Source of the DNA: Uranotaenia lowii
Lineage: Eukaryota > Arthropoda > Insecta > Diptera > Culicidae
DNA length: 64,000 nucleotides
Reading direction: 5' to 3'
Assembly (NCBI RefSeq): GCF_029784155.1
Contig: NC_073693.1
Span: 110,484,683 to 110,548,682, forward strand
In this document: piece after piece, positions 33,423 to 45,592 of the stretch
How the letters are laid out: every line of letters starts with the position of its first letter
Position numbering within the stretch: the stretch's first letter is position 1
Notes under the pieces: generated by a model
What the model was told of the DNA's origin: nothing
The model's database searches: none
What the model saw: the letters and a program-made list of their open reading frames with translations, nothing else
Translations under genes and position numbers: made by a program

Positions 33423-35525
33423 TCCCTATAGACTCGGAAACTACTGAGCCGATTTGCGTGAAACTTGGCAGGTGGGGGTATTGGAGGCCGGGGAAGGTTC
33501 CTATTGTGGTTTGAGACCCCTCCCTCTCTCATGAAGGGAGGGAGGAGCCTTCCAAACAAATGACAATTTTTTGCATAATTCGAGAACCAATCAAGCAAAT
33601 GATATCAAATTTGGCATGAGGAGGTATTTGGGAACGAGGAATCTATCTGTGAATATTAGGTACCTCTCCTTCCTCTCAGTGGGGTGATAGGAAGGGGGGA
33701 GGGGGCCTACCTTACAATTTTTCATATAACTCGAAAACTAATCAAGATATTGGAACCAAATTTGGCATGGGAAGGTATTTTGGTATGAAAAATATTTCAA
33801 TAATTATTTGAGGCCCCTCCCTCCCTGCAGTTGAAGGGGGGAGGGGCCTCTTTCATATTTTTTTACATAACTTAAAAACTAATAAAGCAAATGGAACCAA
33901 ATTTGGCATGAGAAGGTATTTTGATACGAATAATATTTCAATGATTATTTGAGACCCCTCCCTCTTTCAAGTAGGGAGATATAAAGGGGGGAGAGGCCCT
34001 CTTTTTTTAATTTTTACATAACTCAAAAACTAATCAAGCAAACGGAACCAAATTTGGCATGGCCGGATGTTTGGGAACGTGACATGTTCTAATGATTGTT
34101 TGAGACCCCTTGCTTCTTCCAGCGGGGAGAAAGGAAAGAGGGAGAGGAGTTTCATAAAATTTGTATTGCATAACACAAGAACTACAACAACAAATGGAAC
34201 CAAATTTGGCATGGAATGATATTTGGGTACGAGAAATGCTTCTATGAATATTTCGTATACCTTCAAAAAGGTGGATGAAAAGGGGGAGAAGAGGTCTCCC
34301 TTACAATTTTCAGTATAACTGGAGAGCTGATCGAGCAAATTGAACCATATATGGCATGTGAGGGTATTTGGATAAGAGAAATGTTTCTATTATAAATGGC
34401 AGCGCCACCTTTTTTCAACGGAAAGATAAAAAGGGGGAAATGGGGGCTTCCATACAATTTTTTTTGCAAAACTCGAGAATTAATAGAGCAAATGAAATAA
34501 AATTTGGTATCAAAAAGTATTTGAGAACAAAAAATACTTTTATGAATATTATGTCCTCACCCCTTCATTCAATGGGGAGAACGGAAGGGGGATGGTACTT
34601 CCTTTCAAGTTTATGCATAACTCAAGAATTTACAACGCAAATAAAACCAAATTTGGCATGGGATGGTATTTTAATACGAGAAATTTTTTTAAGGTCAAAC
34701 AATTCCTTTCTTGCAGTGGGATGATAGAATTGGGAATAAAGGAAGGGAAGAGGAGAGAAATGGACAAAACTTAACATGGAAAATCATTTTGGCATGATTC
34801 TAAGATTATCTGACACACTCAGTGAGTAGGTACATGGAAGGAGGGAGGTTAGCCCAATACAATTTTGTTAGCATTAGTTCTCAATTTATGCTAACGAAGC
34901 CAACAAATGGAAACGAATATGGCATGGAAAGGTACTTGGTTACGAGATATGTTTCTACGATTGTTATAGACCCTTTCGCTTTACAGTGCAGAGAGGAGAA
35001 AAAAGTAGGGGGTTCCATATAAATTTTGTTGTAAAGCTTAAAAACTTATCAACCAATTTAACAATATTTGATACAAAAATATTTTTGGGAATGAATAAAA
35101 TGGGTACGATTTTTCAAGATCACCCCCCATTCAGCAGGGGGGGGGAGGACAGGGAGGGGCTCTCTTATCAGTTTTCTAGCATAAATCCAGAATATATCAA
35201 GCAAAAACAACCATATTTTATCAGTTGGATTATTTGAGTACGATTTATTTGAGACCCTCCTTTTTTAGGGCGAAGCTTAAAGAAACAGATTAAAATTATC
35301 AGATCTTTAACACAAGTTTATGGATCAAGATTCAGAATATAAGTTTAAGTTATATTTGGAATGCCATCCGAAACTCCAGCTGCAGCTCTCATTTTATAGC
35401 GGTTGCTTATGAATTATGTTATAATTTGATTTAAAATAATGCCAACAAAACAGTAAAAATTTGAGTAAATTCTGAAAATATCATTCGATTTTGAAAGGTG
35501 TAGCAAAGCACAACGGGTCAGCTAG
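33368..35525 (+). mobile_element. Helitron-like element with internal minisatellite, copy 2
   Basis: It starts TCTATATATATAAAAATG, has (CTGT)8 near the start, ends GCACAACGGGTCAGCTAG, and sits between A (33367) and T (35526). The interior is a row of degenerate units with CAAATGGAACCAAATTTGGC and paired CCCTCCCTCC/GGGGGGAGGG tracts. It has no Rep/helicase gene. The open frames inside follow the repeat period and are not genes. Confidence 0.7.
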
Positions 35526-36012
35526 TAATCTATAAGAATGAATTTGTTTCATGAACTTTATGAACGTGTTGAACTCTCTTAAAATTTAATAAAATTCATC
35601 TTAGACAATCTGAAATCAACTTTCAGTTATAATCTTGTGCGATTTATAAAAATATAAAGTTCTGTTTTGATAAATTGACGACGGAAATTTAAATCATTTT
35701 GAAAAAATTGTTTTAGATATAAAACGTTAGTTTTTGATCTATTTCTCAAGCTGTTCTATCTGAAATTTCTCATCAGTTACAATCAGTAAGAATACGGATT
35801 TCATATTGAATTAGCTCTTCCAAGTTTAAGTGGAATTTTGCTAATTTTTCGAAGCGTGGTTATCATTTCTTGTGAAGAATGATTGTATTTTGTTAGGTTT
35901 TTTTTAATGAGAACTTTTTATAAATTTATTCCGAACCCTTTTTCAAATTATAACGATTATTGAATTGGCAGCGCAAAGGCAGCGCATTAGTTGGTGATTT
36001 TTTTTTAATTTA
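35526..36012. other. Gene-free AT-rich stretch
   Basis: No recognised feature between the Helitron-like element and the pogo-like element. Confidence 0.35.
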
Positions 36013-36527
36013 CAGTCAAACCAGGATAAGTGAGAGTCCAAGGGACTGATTTTTTTATTCGCATAAAGAGGTTTCTTAATTATCCAGGTTCTCTTTAAGG
36101 GAATGTCAGGAATATATAAATGCTTTTTATATGATGAAGAAAAGCGTGTGTATTTGATCATAATCTACTGATTTGTTAGAAAGATGCAACAATTCGAAGT
36201 TTTCTCGAGTAAGTTTCATTATGGAACAATGGATATTTCTTGAATTTTTTTTTATATCCTTTTTAGAGAGACTTTCAGCCTAACTGTTCTCGAAAATTAC
36301 TCTGAATGACTATTTCTTTATTTCATTGTCACATTGTCATTTTGGTACCAAAGCTTCAGTACATAAATGTGATTTTCTCTAATTTGCTTGGTCTAGCCAT
36401 GGCAGATAAGAATTTTCGCTTATAGAAGTTTTACCTTCTATCTTAATGAGGTTTGGTGCTGTAAATAGTTTAGGATTTGCTGATTCCTCTCACGTGTATA
36501 GATTTCTCGCTTATTTAGGTTCGTCTG
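36013..36527. mobile_element. Pogo/Tigger-like MITE, 515 bp
   Basis: The left end reads CAGTCAAACCAGGATAAGTG and the complement of the right end reads CAGACGAACCTAAATAAGCG, an imperfect inverted repeat of the type CAGTCRAACC...ATAAG that is widespread in pogo/Tigger-like elements. The left flank is TA; the right flank is CA, probably a mutated TA. Inside, AATTATCCAGGTTCTC and TTCGCTTATAGAAG recall repeats of the same ends. There is no transposase. Confidence 0.6.
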
Positions 36528-36852
36528 CATTTTCTGTTAAATCTGTAAAAATCTGTATCAGGGCATGAAAATCAGTATAAAAATCTTTATCTGTATCTTA
36601 TCTGGATTGGCGTAGGAAAATATTAGAGAAAAATCTGTAATCATTGAGTTTAAAGTGTTCCTTTAAAAATATTTTAACTGTTCTATCAATTTGTTAAAAA
36701 AGTGCACAATTTTATTTGTACTATTCTTTAATGTTATCTCAACAACAAAATCTGTAGGCAAAATCAAATTGCAAATTAGGAATCAGCGCCCCCTAAATTA
36801 GTTAAAATTACCTTTTATACTTTTGCATCTCGGAAAAATATAAATTTTGTTG
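36528..36852. other. Gene-free AT-rich stretch
   Basis: AATCTGTA words recur at 36540-36640 (compare 30175-30225). Nothing else is recognised. Confidence 0.35.
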
Positions 36853-37036
36853 CCTTGTGTTATTTTCGAGTGCATTCATGATTCCTGAGAAGGGGCGAAG
36901 CACTGCAAATCAACATCGTTTAATTGGAAAAGATCGCGTAAAATTTTGGTTAATCAGCATTCCTAGAAGAAAAATCTTACAGTCGAGTCTATTTCCTTGA
37001 GAAACTTCTACGAACACCATTGAAATCCTTTCTTAA

Positions 37037-37790
37037 CCCTCTAGTGCCCAACCCCGCCATTAGAGAAGATATTTAAAAAAAAAAGTCATAAGGCCGCATC
37101 GAATAGTTGGTTTTACAATTTTTATTCGCTAAATAATTAAAAATGTTTTAATCTATCAATCAAAAAACAACGTTAAACTACTTCAAAAGTAACAGCTAAG
37201 AGAAGCTTAAAAACATGATAATGTGGATTTCGAACCAAAAAAAAATGATTAGTAGTCAGGTTAAAGAGTTACCCCCATTCTAAATAGATTTTTTGGAAAA
37301 AAAATATCCTAAGTTAGGAATGGCAGATGGAGGGCGTGAGAAAGTATGACAACAATTCGAAAAATATGTACAATATTTATTTTTCATTATTTTATTTATT
37401 TACATAGAATTTCGTCTCACGACAAAACTTGACGATCATGATTCCTAAAATTCACTCGGTCCATGGCAACCGTTCTTCAATTTACTTTCCATATGAGTTT
37501 AAATATCTCAGTTATTTGTGGGCCAATTGTAACAAAAACTACATAAAATAAAGCTATGTATCAGTTTTGATATGTTTCAAAATTAAGGAAAACTTGGTTG
37601 GAGTGTTTTAAAAATACAACCGGAAAAGTACTGAAAATCAAGTTCCTTAGCTCTTGTGCTTATGTAATCAAAAAAAAATCTCATCTATGAAGTTTTTTGT
37701 AGAACCAAAATTGTTCGTGATCATAAAAATTTGCTTCTGTGAATTTTTCCTGGAAACTAAATTTTAGTTTTTGGGCGTCAGAAACATAAA
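37037..37790. mobile_element. Insert in block B copy 2, possibly piggyBac-like
   Basis: This stretch is missing from copy 1 (between about 5415 and 5430). Its left edge reads TTAA followed by CCCTCTAGTGCCCAA, and TTAA-CCCT is the usual edge of piggyBac-type elements. The right edge (complement GTTTCTGACGCCCAAAAA) matches only loosely and I see no TTAA there, so the class is uncertain. Confidence 0.35.
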
Positions 37791-39033
37791 CACTTTTTCC
37801 CACAAAACAGTCTTCCGAAAGACTTTCCATCCTTCGAAATTAAACGGAACGACAACAATGTTGACACTCCCTAGAGGCACCCCATCGGAATCAGTTTACA
37901 GAAATTTATAGCCAAAACCAGGTAAGGGTGATTAATTATGCAACTCGGTATAGCGGAAAAATTTTAAAATTCAACGAAGGTCACCGTTAAGTTACGAGGA
38001 ATTAAGCGGGGTGGGAGGGTGATGAGAGTGAGACTGAGAGAGAGAGAAAGAGTGAAACAAAAAACCACAGCTGCAAATTTGTGTCATTCGAGAAATGCCA
38101 TTCCGAACAATGGCGATGTGGAACAAAATGGGAAAAAATGCAGCTGACAGAAGAAAAAATACAAGATTGACATCCTCTCATGGAGAGGCAGTCGAAAACA
38201 CGATGAACCAATTTGTAAATGTAGAACAAGAAAAAGATTTTTTAGGTCAAACATAAAAAAAAAATTACAAAAGTGTGATACTTGCATCGGGTGCAACGCC
38301 GATGCAAACGAGAGTGCAAACAAGCAAGCAACCGAAAGAACGAATTGTTAGCGGATAAGTTCGGTGGCGACAATTATGTAAAATAAAAGGAACAAAAGAA
38401 TATTTGTATTTGATTGCTAACGTCCTGATCGTTTGACTTTGTTCTTTAATCCGAAAGCCATAAGATGAACTAAATGCCGTGAACAGAAAGCTTCCATCGT
38501 TTGTCATCTTTTCTTTTATCTACTCAACATACCTACACATTTTTTTTTCGATTGTTATAAAAATTGGCTTCTGTAGTTGGTTTCAACACTCGTTCAAAAA
38601 TTAATTTTATTTTTCTTATCGCCTCCTGGTCATTTATGCCATTATGATCATCATCGCCATAGGTTATTTGGAAACATTTGTGGGTAGGCTTCTAACAACT
38701 CTTCTATCATTTTGGTTGTGCTTCCAGCATCAATTCTGAACGAGCAATCCAACCGTCATCATCACATTCGTCCAAACATTTACGATTTCTTTAAAACCAC
38801 ATTTGACTGACACGTTTCTCAGCAAGAGCATTTGCAACGTAGATTTCCTGACTTTGAATACGACTTGGACGTTTGGGAAAGCCTGCAAAAAAACTGACAT
38901 CTCAAATGAAGAAAAAAAATTGTTTTTACATGATGAAAATGTTGAACTCATCAAGGACATTTTTTTAAAGAACCTTACTTGGATTTTTTTTTATTTTTTC
39001 AGATTTCAGATTTAAGATGAAATCTGAAGATAC

Positions 39034-42000
39034 CGATTTCAGATTCAGATTTCAGTTACAGATTTCAGATTTCAGATTCAGATCTCAGATTTAGATGTCA
39101 GATTCAGATTTCAGAATCAGATTTCAGATTCAGATTTCAGATTCAGATTTCAGATTCAGATTTCAGATTCAGATTTCAGATTCAGATTTCAGATTCAGAT
39201 TTCAGATTCAGATTTCAGATTCAGATTTCAGATTCAGATTTCAGATTCAGATTTCAGATTCAGATTTCAGATTCAGATTTCAGATTCAGATTTCAGATTC
39301 AGATTTCAGATTCAGATTTCAGATTCAGATTTCAGATTCAGATTTCAGATTCAGATTTCAGATTCAGATTTCAGATTCAGATTTCAGATTCAGATTTCAG
39401 ATTCAGATTTCAGATTCAGATTTCAGATTCAGATTTCAGATTCAGATTTCAGATTCAGATTTCAGATTCAGATTTCAGATTCAGATTTCAGATTCAGATT
39501 TCAGATTCAGATTTCAGATTCAGATTTCAGATTCAGATTTCAGATTCAGATTTCAGATTCAGATTTCAGATTCAGATTTCAGATTCAGATTTCAGATTCA
39601 GATTTCAGATTCAGATTTCAGATTCAGATTTCAGATTCAGATTTCAGATTCAGATTTCAGATTCAGATTTCAGATTCAGATTTCAGATTCAGATTTCAGA
39701 TTCAGATTTCAGATTCAGATTTCAAATTCAGATTTCAGATTCAGATTTCAGATTCAGATTTCAGATTCAGATTTCAGATTCAGATTTCAGATTCAGATTT
39801 CAGATTCAGATTTCAGATTCAGATTTCAGATTCAGATTTCAGATTCAGATTTCAGATTCAGATTTCAGATTCAGATTTCAGATTCAGATTTCAGATTCAG
39901 ATTTCAGATTCAGATTTCAGATTCAGATTTCAGATTCAGATTTCAGATTCAGATTTCAGATTCAGATTTCAGATTCAGATTTCAGATTCAGATTTCAGAT
40001 TCAGATTTCAGATTCAGATTTCAGATTCAGATTTCAGATTCAGATTTCAGATTCAGATTTCAGATTTCAGATTCAGATTTCAGATTCAGATTTCAGATTC
40101 AGATTTCAGATTCAGATTTCAGATTCAGATTTCAGATTCAGATTTCAGATTCAGATTTCAGATTCAGATTTCAGATTCAGATTTCAGATTCAGATTTCAG
40201 ATTCAGATTTCAGATTCAGATTTCAGATTCAGATTTCAGATTCAGATTTCAGATTCAGATTTCAGATTCAGATTTCAGATTCAGATTTCAGATTCAGATT
40301 TCAGATACAGATTTCAGATTCAGATTTCAGATTCAGATTTCAGATTCAGATTTCAGATTCAGATTTCAGATTTCAGATTCAGATTTCAGATTCAGATTTC
40401 AGATTCAGATTTCAGATTCAGATTTCAGATTCAGATTTCAGATTCAGATTTCAGATTCAGATTTCAGATTCAGATTTCAGATTCAGATTTCAGATTCAGA
40501 TTTCAGATTCAGATTTCAGATTCAGATTTCAGATTCAGATTTCAGATTCAGATTTCAGATTCAGATTTCAGATTCAGATTTCAGATTCAGATTTCAGATT
40601 CAGATTTCAGATGCAGATTTCAGATTCAGATTTCAGATTCAGATTTCAGATTCAGATTTCAGATTCAGATTTCAGATTCAGATTTCAGATTCAGATTTCA
40701 GATTCAGATTTCAGATTCAGATTTCAGATTCAGATTTCAGATTCAGATTTCAGATTCAGATTTCAGATTCAGATTTCAGATTCAGATTTCAGATTCAGAT
40801 TTCAGATTCAGATTTCAGATTCAGATTTCAGATTCAGATTTCAGATTCAGATTTCAGATTCAGATTTCAGATTCAGATTTCAGATTCAGATTTCAGATTC
40901 AGATTTCAGATTCAGATTTCAGATTCAGATTTCAGATTCAGATTTCAGATTCAGATTTCAGATTCAGATTTCAGATTCAGATTTCAGATTCAGATTTCAG
41001 ATTCAGATTTCAGATTCAGATTTCAGATTCAGATTTCAGATTCAGATTTCAGATTCAGATTTCAGATTCAGATTTCAGATTCAGATTTCAGATTCAGATT
41101 TCAGATTCAGATTTCAGATTCAGATTTCAGATTCAGATTTCAGATTCAGATTTCAGATTCAGATTTCAGATTCAGATTTCAGATTCAGATTTCAGATTCA
41201 GATTTCAGATTCAGATTTCAGATTCAGATTTCAGATTCAGATTTCAGATTCAGATTTCAGATTCAGATTTCAGATTCAGATTTCAGATTCAGATTTCAGA
41301 TTCAGATTTCAGATTCAGATTTCAGATTCAGATTTCAGATTCAGATTTCAGATTCAGATTTCAGATTCAGATTTCAGATTCAGATTTCAGATTCAGATTT
41401 CAGATTCAGATTTCAGATTCAGATTTCAAATTCAGATTTCAGATTCAGATTTCAGATTCAGATTTCAGATTCAGATTTCAGATTCAGATTTCAGATTCAG
41501 ATTTCAGATTCAGATTTCAGATTCAGATTTCAGATTCAGATTTCAGATTCAGATTTCAGATTCAGATTTCAGATTCAGATTTCAGATTCAGATTTCAGAT
41601 TCAGATTTCAGATTCAGATTTCAGATTCAGATTTCAGATTCAGATTTCAGATTTCAGATTCAGATTTCAGATTCAGATTTCAGATTTAGATTTCAGATTC
41701 AGATTTCAGATTTCAGATTTCAGATTCAGATTTCAGATTCAGATTTCAGATTTAGATTTCAGATTCAGATTTCAGATTCAGATTTCAGATTCAGATTTCA
41801 GATTCAGATTTCAGATTCAGATTTCAGATTCAGATTTCAGATTCAGATTTCAGATTCAGATTTCAGATTCAGATTTCAGATTCAGATTTCAGATTCAGAT
41901 TTCAGATTCAGATTTCAGATTCAGATTTCAGATTCAGATTTCAGATTCAGATTTCAGATTCAGATTTCAGATTCAGATTTCAGATTCAGATTTCAGATTC

Positions 42001-44113
42001 AGATTTCAGATTCAGATTTCAGATTCAGATTTCAGATACAGATTTCAGATTCAGATTTCAGATTCAGATTTCAGATTCAGATTTCAGATTCAGATTTCAG
42101 ATTCAGATTTCAGATTCAGATTTCAGATTCAGATTTCAGATTCAGATTTCAGATTCAGATTTCAGATTCAGATTTCAGATTCAGATTTCAGATTCAGATT
42201 TCAGATTCAGATTTCAGATTCAGATTTCAGATTCAGATTTCAGATTCAGATTTCAGATTCAGATTTCAGATTCAGATTTCAGATTCAGATTTCAGATTCA
42301 GATTTCAGATTCAGATTTCAGATTCAGATTTCAGATTCAGATTTCAGATTCAGATTTCAGATTCAGATTTCAGATTCAGATTTCAGATTCAGATTTCAGA
42401 TTCAGATTTCAGATTCAGATTTCAGATTCAGATTTCAGATTCAGATTTCAGATTCAGATTTCAGATTCAGATTTCAGATTCAGATTTCAGATTCAGATTT
42501 CAGATTCAGATTTCAGATTCAGATTTCAGATTCAGATTTCAGATTCAGATTTCAGATTCAGATTTCAGATTCAGATTTCAGATTCAGATTTCAGATTCAG
42601 ATTTCAGATTCAGATTTCAGATTCAGATTTCAGATTCAGATTTCAGATTCAGATTTCAGATTCAGATTTCAGATTCAGATTTCAGATTCAGATTTCAGAT
42701 TCAGATTTCAGATTCAGATTTCAGATTCAGATTTCAGATTCAGATTTCAGATTCAGATTTCAGATTCAGATTTCAGATTCAGATTTCAGATTCAGATTTC
42801 AGATTCAGATTTCAGATTCAGATTTCAGATTCAGATTTCAGATTCAGATTTCAGATTCAGATTTCAGATTCAGATTTCAGATTCAGATTTCAGATTCAGA
42901 TTTCAGATTCAGATTTCAGATTCAGATTTCAGATTCAGATTTCAGATTCAGATTTCAGATTCAGATTTCAGATTCAGATTTCAGATTCAGATTTCAGATT
43001 CAGATTTCAGATTCAGATTTCAGATTCAGATTTCAGATTCAGATTTCAGATTCAGATTTCAGATTCAGATTTCAGATTCAGATTTCAGATTCAGATTTCA
43101 GATTCAGATTTCAGATTCAGATTTCAGATTCAGATTTCAGATTCAGATTTCAGATTCAGATTTCAGATTCAGATTTCAGATTCAGATTTCAGATTCAGAT
43201 TTCAGATTCAGATTTCAGATTCAGATTTCAGATTCAGATTTCAGATTCAGATTTCAGATTCAGATTTCAGATTCAGATTTCAGATTCAGATTTCAGATTC
43301 AGATTTCAGATTCAGATTTCAGATTCAGATTTCAGATTCAGATTTCAGATTCAGATTTCAGATTCAGATTTCAGATTCAGATTTCAGATTCAGATTTCAG
43401 ATTCAGATTTCAGATTCAGATTTCAGATTCAGATTTCAGATTCAGATTTCAGATTCAGATTTCAGATTCAGATTTCAGATTCAGATTTCAGATTCAGATT
43501 TCAGATTCAGATTTCAGATTCAGATTTCAGATTCAGATTTCAGATTCAGATTTCAGATTCAGATTTCAGATTCAGATTTCAGATTCAGATTTCAGATTCA
43601 GATTTCAGATTCAGATTTCAGATTCAGATTTCAGATTCAGATTTCAGATTCAGATTTCAGATTCAGATTTCAGATTCAGATTTCAGATTCAGATTTCAGA
43701 TTCAGATTTCAGATTCAGATTTCAGATTCAGATTTCAGATTCAGATTTCAGATTCAGATTTCAGATTCAGATTTCAGATTCAGATTTCAGATTCAGATTT
43801 CAGATTCAGATTTCAGATTCAGATTTCAGATTCAGATTTCAGATTCAGATTTCAGATTCAGATTTCAGATTCAGATTTCAGATTCAGATTTCAGATTCAG
43901 ATTTCAGATTCAGATTTCAGATTCAGATTTCAGATTCAGATTTCAGATTCAGATTTCAGATTCAGATTTCAGATTTCAGATTCAGATGTCAGATTCAGAT
44001 TTCAGATTCAGATTTCAGATTCAGATTTCAGATTCAGATTTCAGATTCAGATTTCAGATTCAGATTTCAGATTCAGATTTCAGATTCAGATTTCAGATTC
44101 AGATTTCAAATTC
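39034..44113 (+). repeat. 13-bp satellite, expanded array (about 390 units)
   Basis: A nearly perfect tandem array of GATTCAGATTTCA for about 5.1 kb. Rare changes include single-base variants (near 39724, 40312, 40612, 41428 and 42038) and shortened units near 40064, 40370, 41650, 41710 and 43970 that shift the phase. Because 13 is not a multiple of 3, every forward frame cycles through all phases and reads the same 13-residue repeat (SDSDFRFRFQIQI) without stops, giving open frames of 864 and 1174 codons. On the other strand TGA occurs in every unit. I consider it non-coding. Reported length depends on assembly of a simple repeat. Confidence 0.97.
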
Positions 44114-44376
44114 ATATGTCAATAAGCAGTTCTAATTCCTTTCTAGGTGATTGAAATAAAATCACGAATATTGACGCTCTCTGGAGCCACGACTATAAAT
44201 GTTACAGCTTATATTCCAGCTTCTTCAGATTCACACGAGTTAGTTCTTGTTGAATTGCCCAATGCATCCAGTGGCTGATTACGAGAGCGCAAATGACAAA
44301 ATGGAACTTTCTCTGACAGCTGGCAATGATTGAAAGTCTTTAAATTGTACTGTCTTAAATAATTGACAAAAAAAAA

Positions 44377-44569
44377 TTCTACCATTTGTGTTTTCTTCTA
44401 GCTTTTTCCTGCGCGATGTCAGAAGCAAAAGTTTGGAAGAGCATTTGTATTATGAGCATCAGGTTATTGTGTGTTCAATTGAAATAGATATCCTCTACAA
44501 GCTGGAGATGCTAACCTTTGCTTCTCACATCGCGCAGGAAAAAGCTAGAAGAAAACACACGTGGTAGAA
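44377..44569. mobile_element. 193-bp near-perfect hairpin element
   Basis: Arms of about 58 bases (44377-44434 and 44512-44569) are inverted copies with only a few mismatches; both read TTCTACC, then GTGTTTTCTTCTAGC, TTTTTCCTGCGCGATGT and AGAAGCAAA. The loop is about 77 bases. It interrupts the right end of block B copy 2. A transcript would fold into a long hairpin. It is most likely a foldback MITE; a small-RNA precursor is possible but unsupported. Confidence 0.7.
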
Positions 44570-44902
44570 TGCGCTATAGTTTCATAGAAATCGTTGTTTT
44601 TAAGCAAACATGGAAAATTAAAATAGATGTATCTTGTTTGGATACAAGTGGATACTGACGGTTGTACCTGCATCTTGTAGACGAAATCTATGACTTTATT
44701 TTGCATCTAAAGCGGGCTGCCCGATGTAGCCCGGTGTTTGTAAAATAAGGCGTGAAAAGCCCTGTTTTCGGTAATATTTTTAACATAGCTCTGCAGTATC
44801 ACGTTTAACAAACTTAAAATGTTCAACAAAGTGGTGTATTTTATTAAGACAAACGACTTTGTGGATCATATTATTAAACTTAAAATTAACTGAAAAAAGT
44901 TA
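44570..44902. other. Gene-free AT-rich stretch before gap
   Basis: No recognised feature. Confidence 0.35.
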
Positions 44903-45402
44903 NNNNNNNNNNNNNNNNNNNNNNNNNNNNNNNNNNNNNNNNNNNNNNNNNNNNNNNNNNNNNNNNNNNNNNNNNNNNNNNNNNNNNNNNNNNNNNNNNN
45001 NNNNNNNNNNNNNNNNNNNNNNNNNNNNNNNNNNNNNNNNNNNNNNNNNNNNNNNNNNNNNNNNNNNNNNNNNNNNNNNNNNNNNNNNNNNNNNNNNNNN
45101 NNNNNNNNNNNNNNNNNNNNNNNNNNNNNNNNNNNNNNNNNNNNNNNNNNNNNNNNNNNNNNNNNNNNNNNNNNNNNNNNNNNNNNNNNNNNNNNNNNNN
45201 NNNNNNNNNNNNNNNNNNNNNNNNNNNNNNNNNNNNNNNNNNNNNNNNNNNNNNNNNNNNNNNNNNNNNNNNNNNNNNNNNNNNNNNNNNNNNNNNNNNN
45301 NNNNNNNNNNNNNNNNNNNNNNNNNNNNNNNNNNNNNNNNNNNNNNNNNNNNNNNNNNNNNNNNNNNNNNNNNNNNNNNNNNNNNNNNNNNNNNNNNNNN
45401 NN
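44903..45402. other. Assembly gap (500 N)
   Basis: Exactly 500 N, a placeholder. It probably hides part of the Helitron-like element whose fragment begins at 45403. Confidence 0.99.
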
Positions 45403-45592
45403 AAACAGTTATAGAACCTTTTCCCATCGAAAAATTTTCTCCCAAGCCAATTATGTTTCATTAGCCCGAATAGCTATCGAATTTTGTATGTAAAATTGTA
45501 TGGGAGCCCCTCCCGCTTTCAATTACTCTATTGGAAGAAGAGATTGGTCTCAATAATCATTGGAACATTTCTCGTACCGAAATACCCTCACA

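Larger units (their letters stand above)
36853..44376 (+). repeat. Duplicated block B, copy 2, with greatly expanded 13-bp satellite
   Basis: It matches 5236-7580 in the same orientation. It differs by an insert at about 37037-37790 and by the satellite, which is about ten times longer. The right end of the match is cut by the hairpin element at 44377. The stop in the exon-like segment (about 38790, minus strand) shows that this copy cannot encode the frame seen at 6340-6515. Confidence 0.85.

Noticed and set aside
39095..44135. Giant protein of 864 to 1174 residues
   Set aside because: It is the 13-bp satellite read in frames that never meet a stop; identical peptides come from every forward frame, and there is no start context, domain or splice structure.
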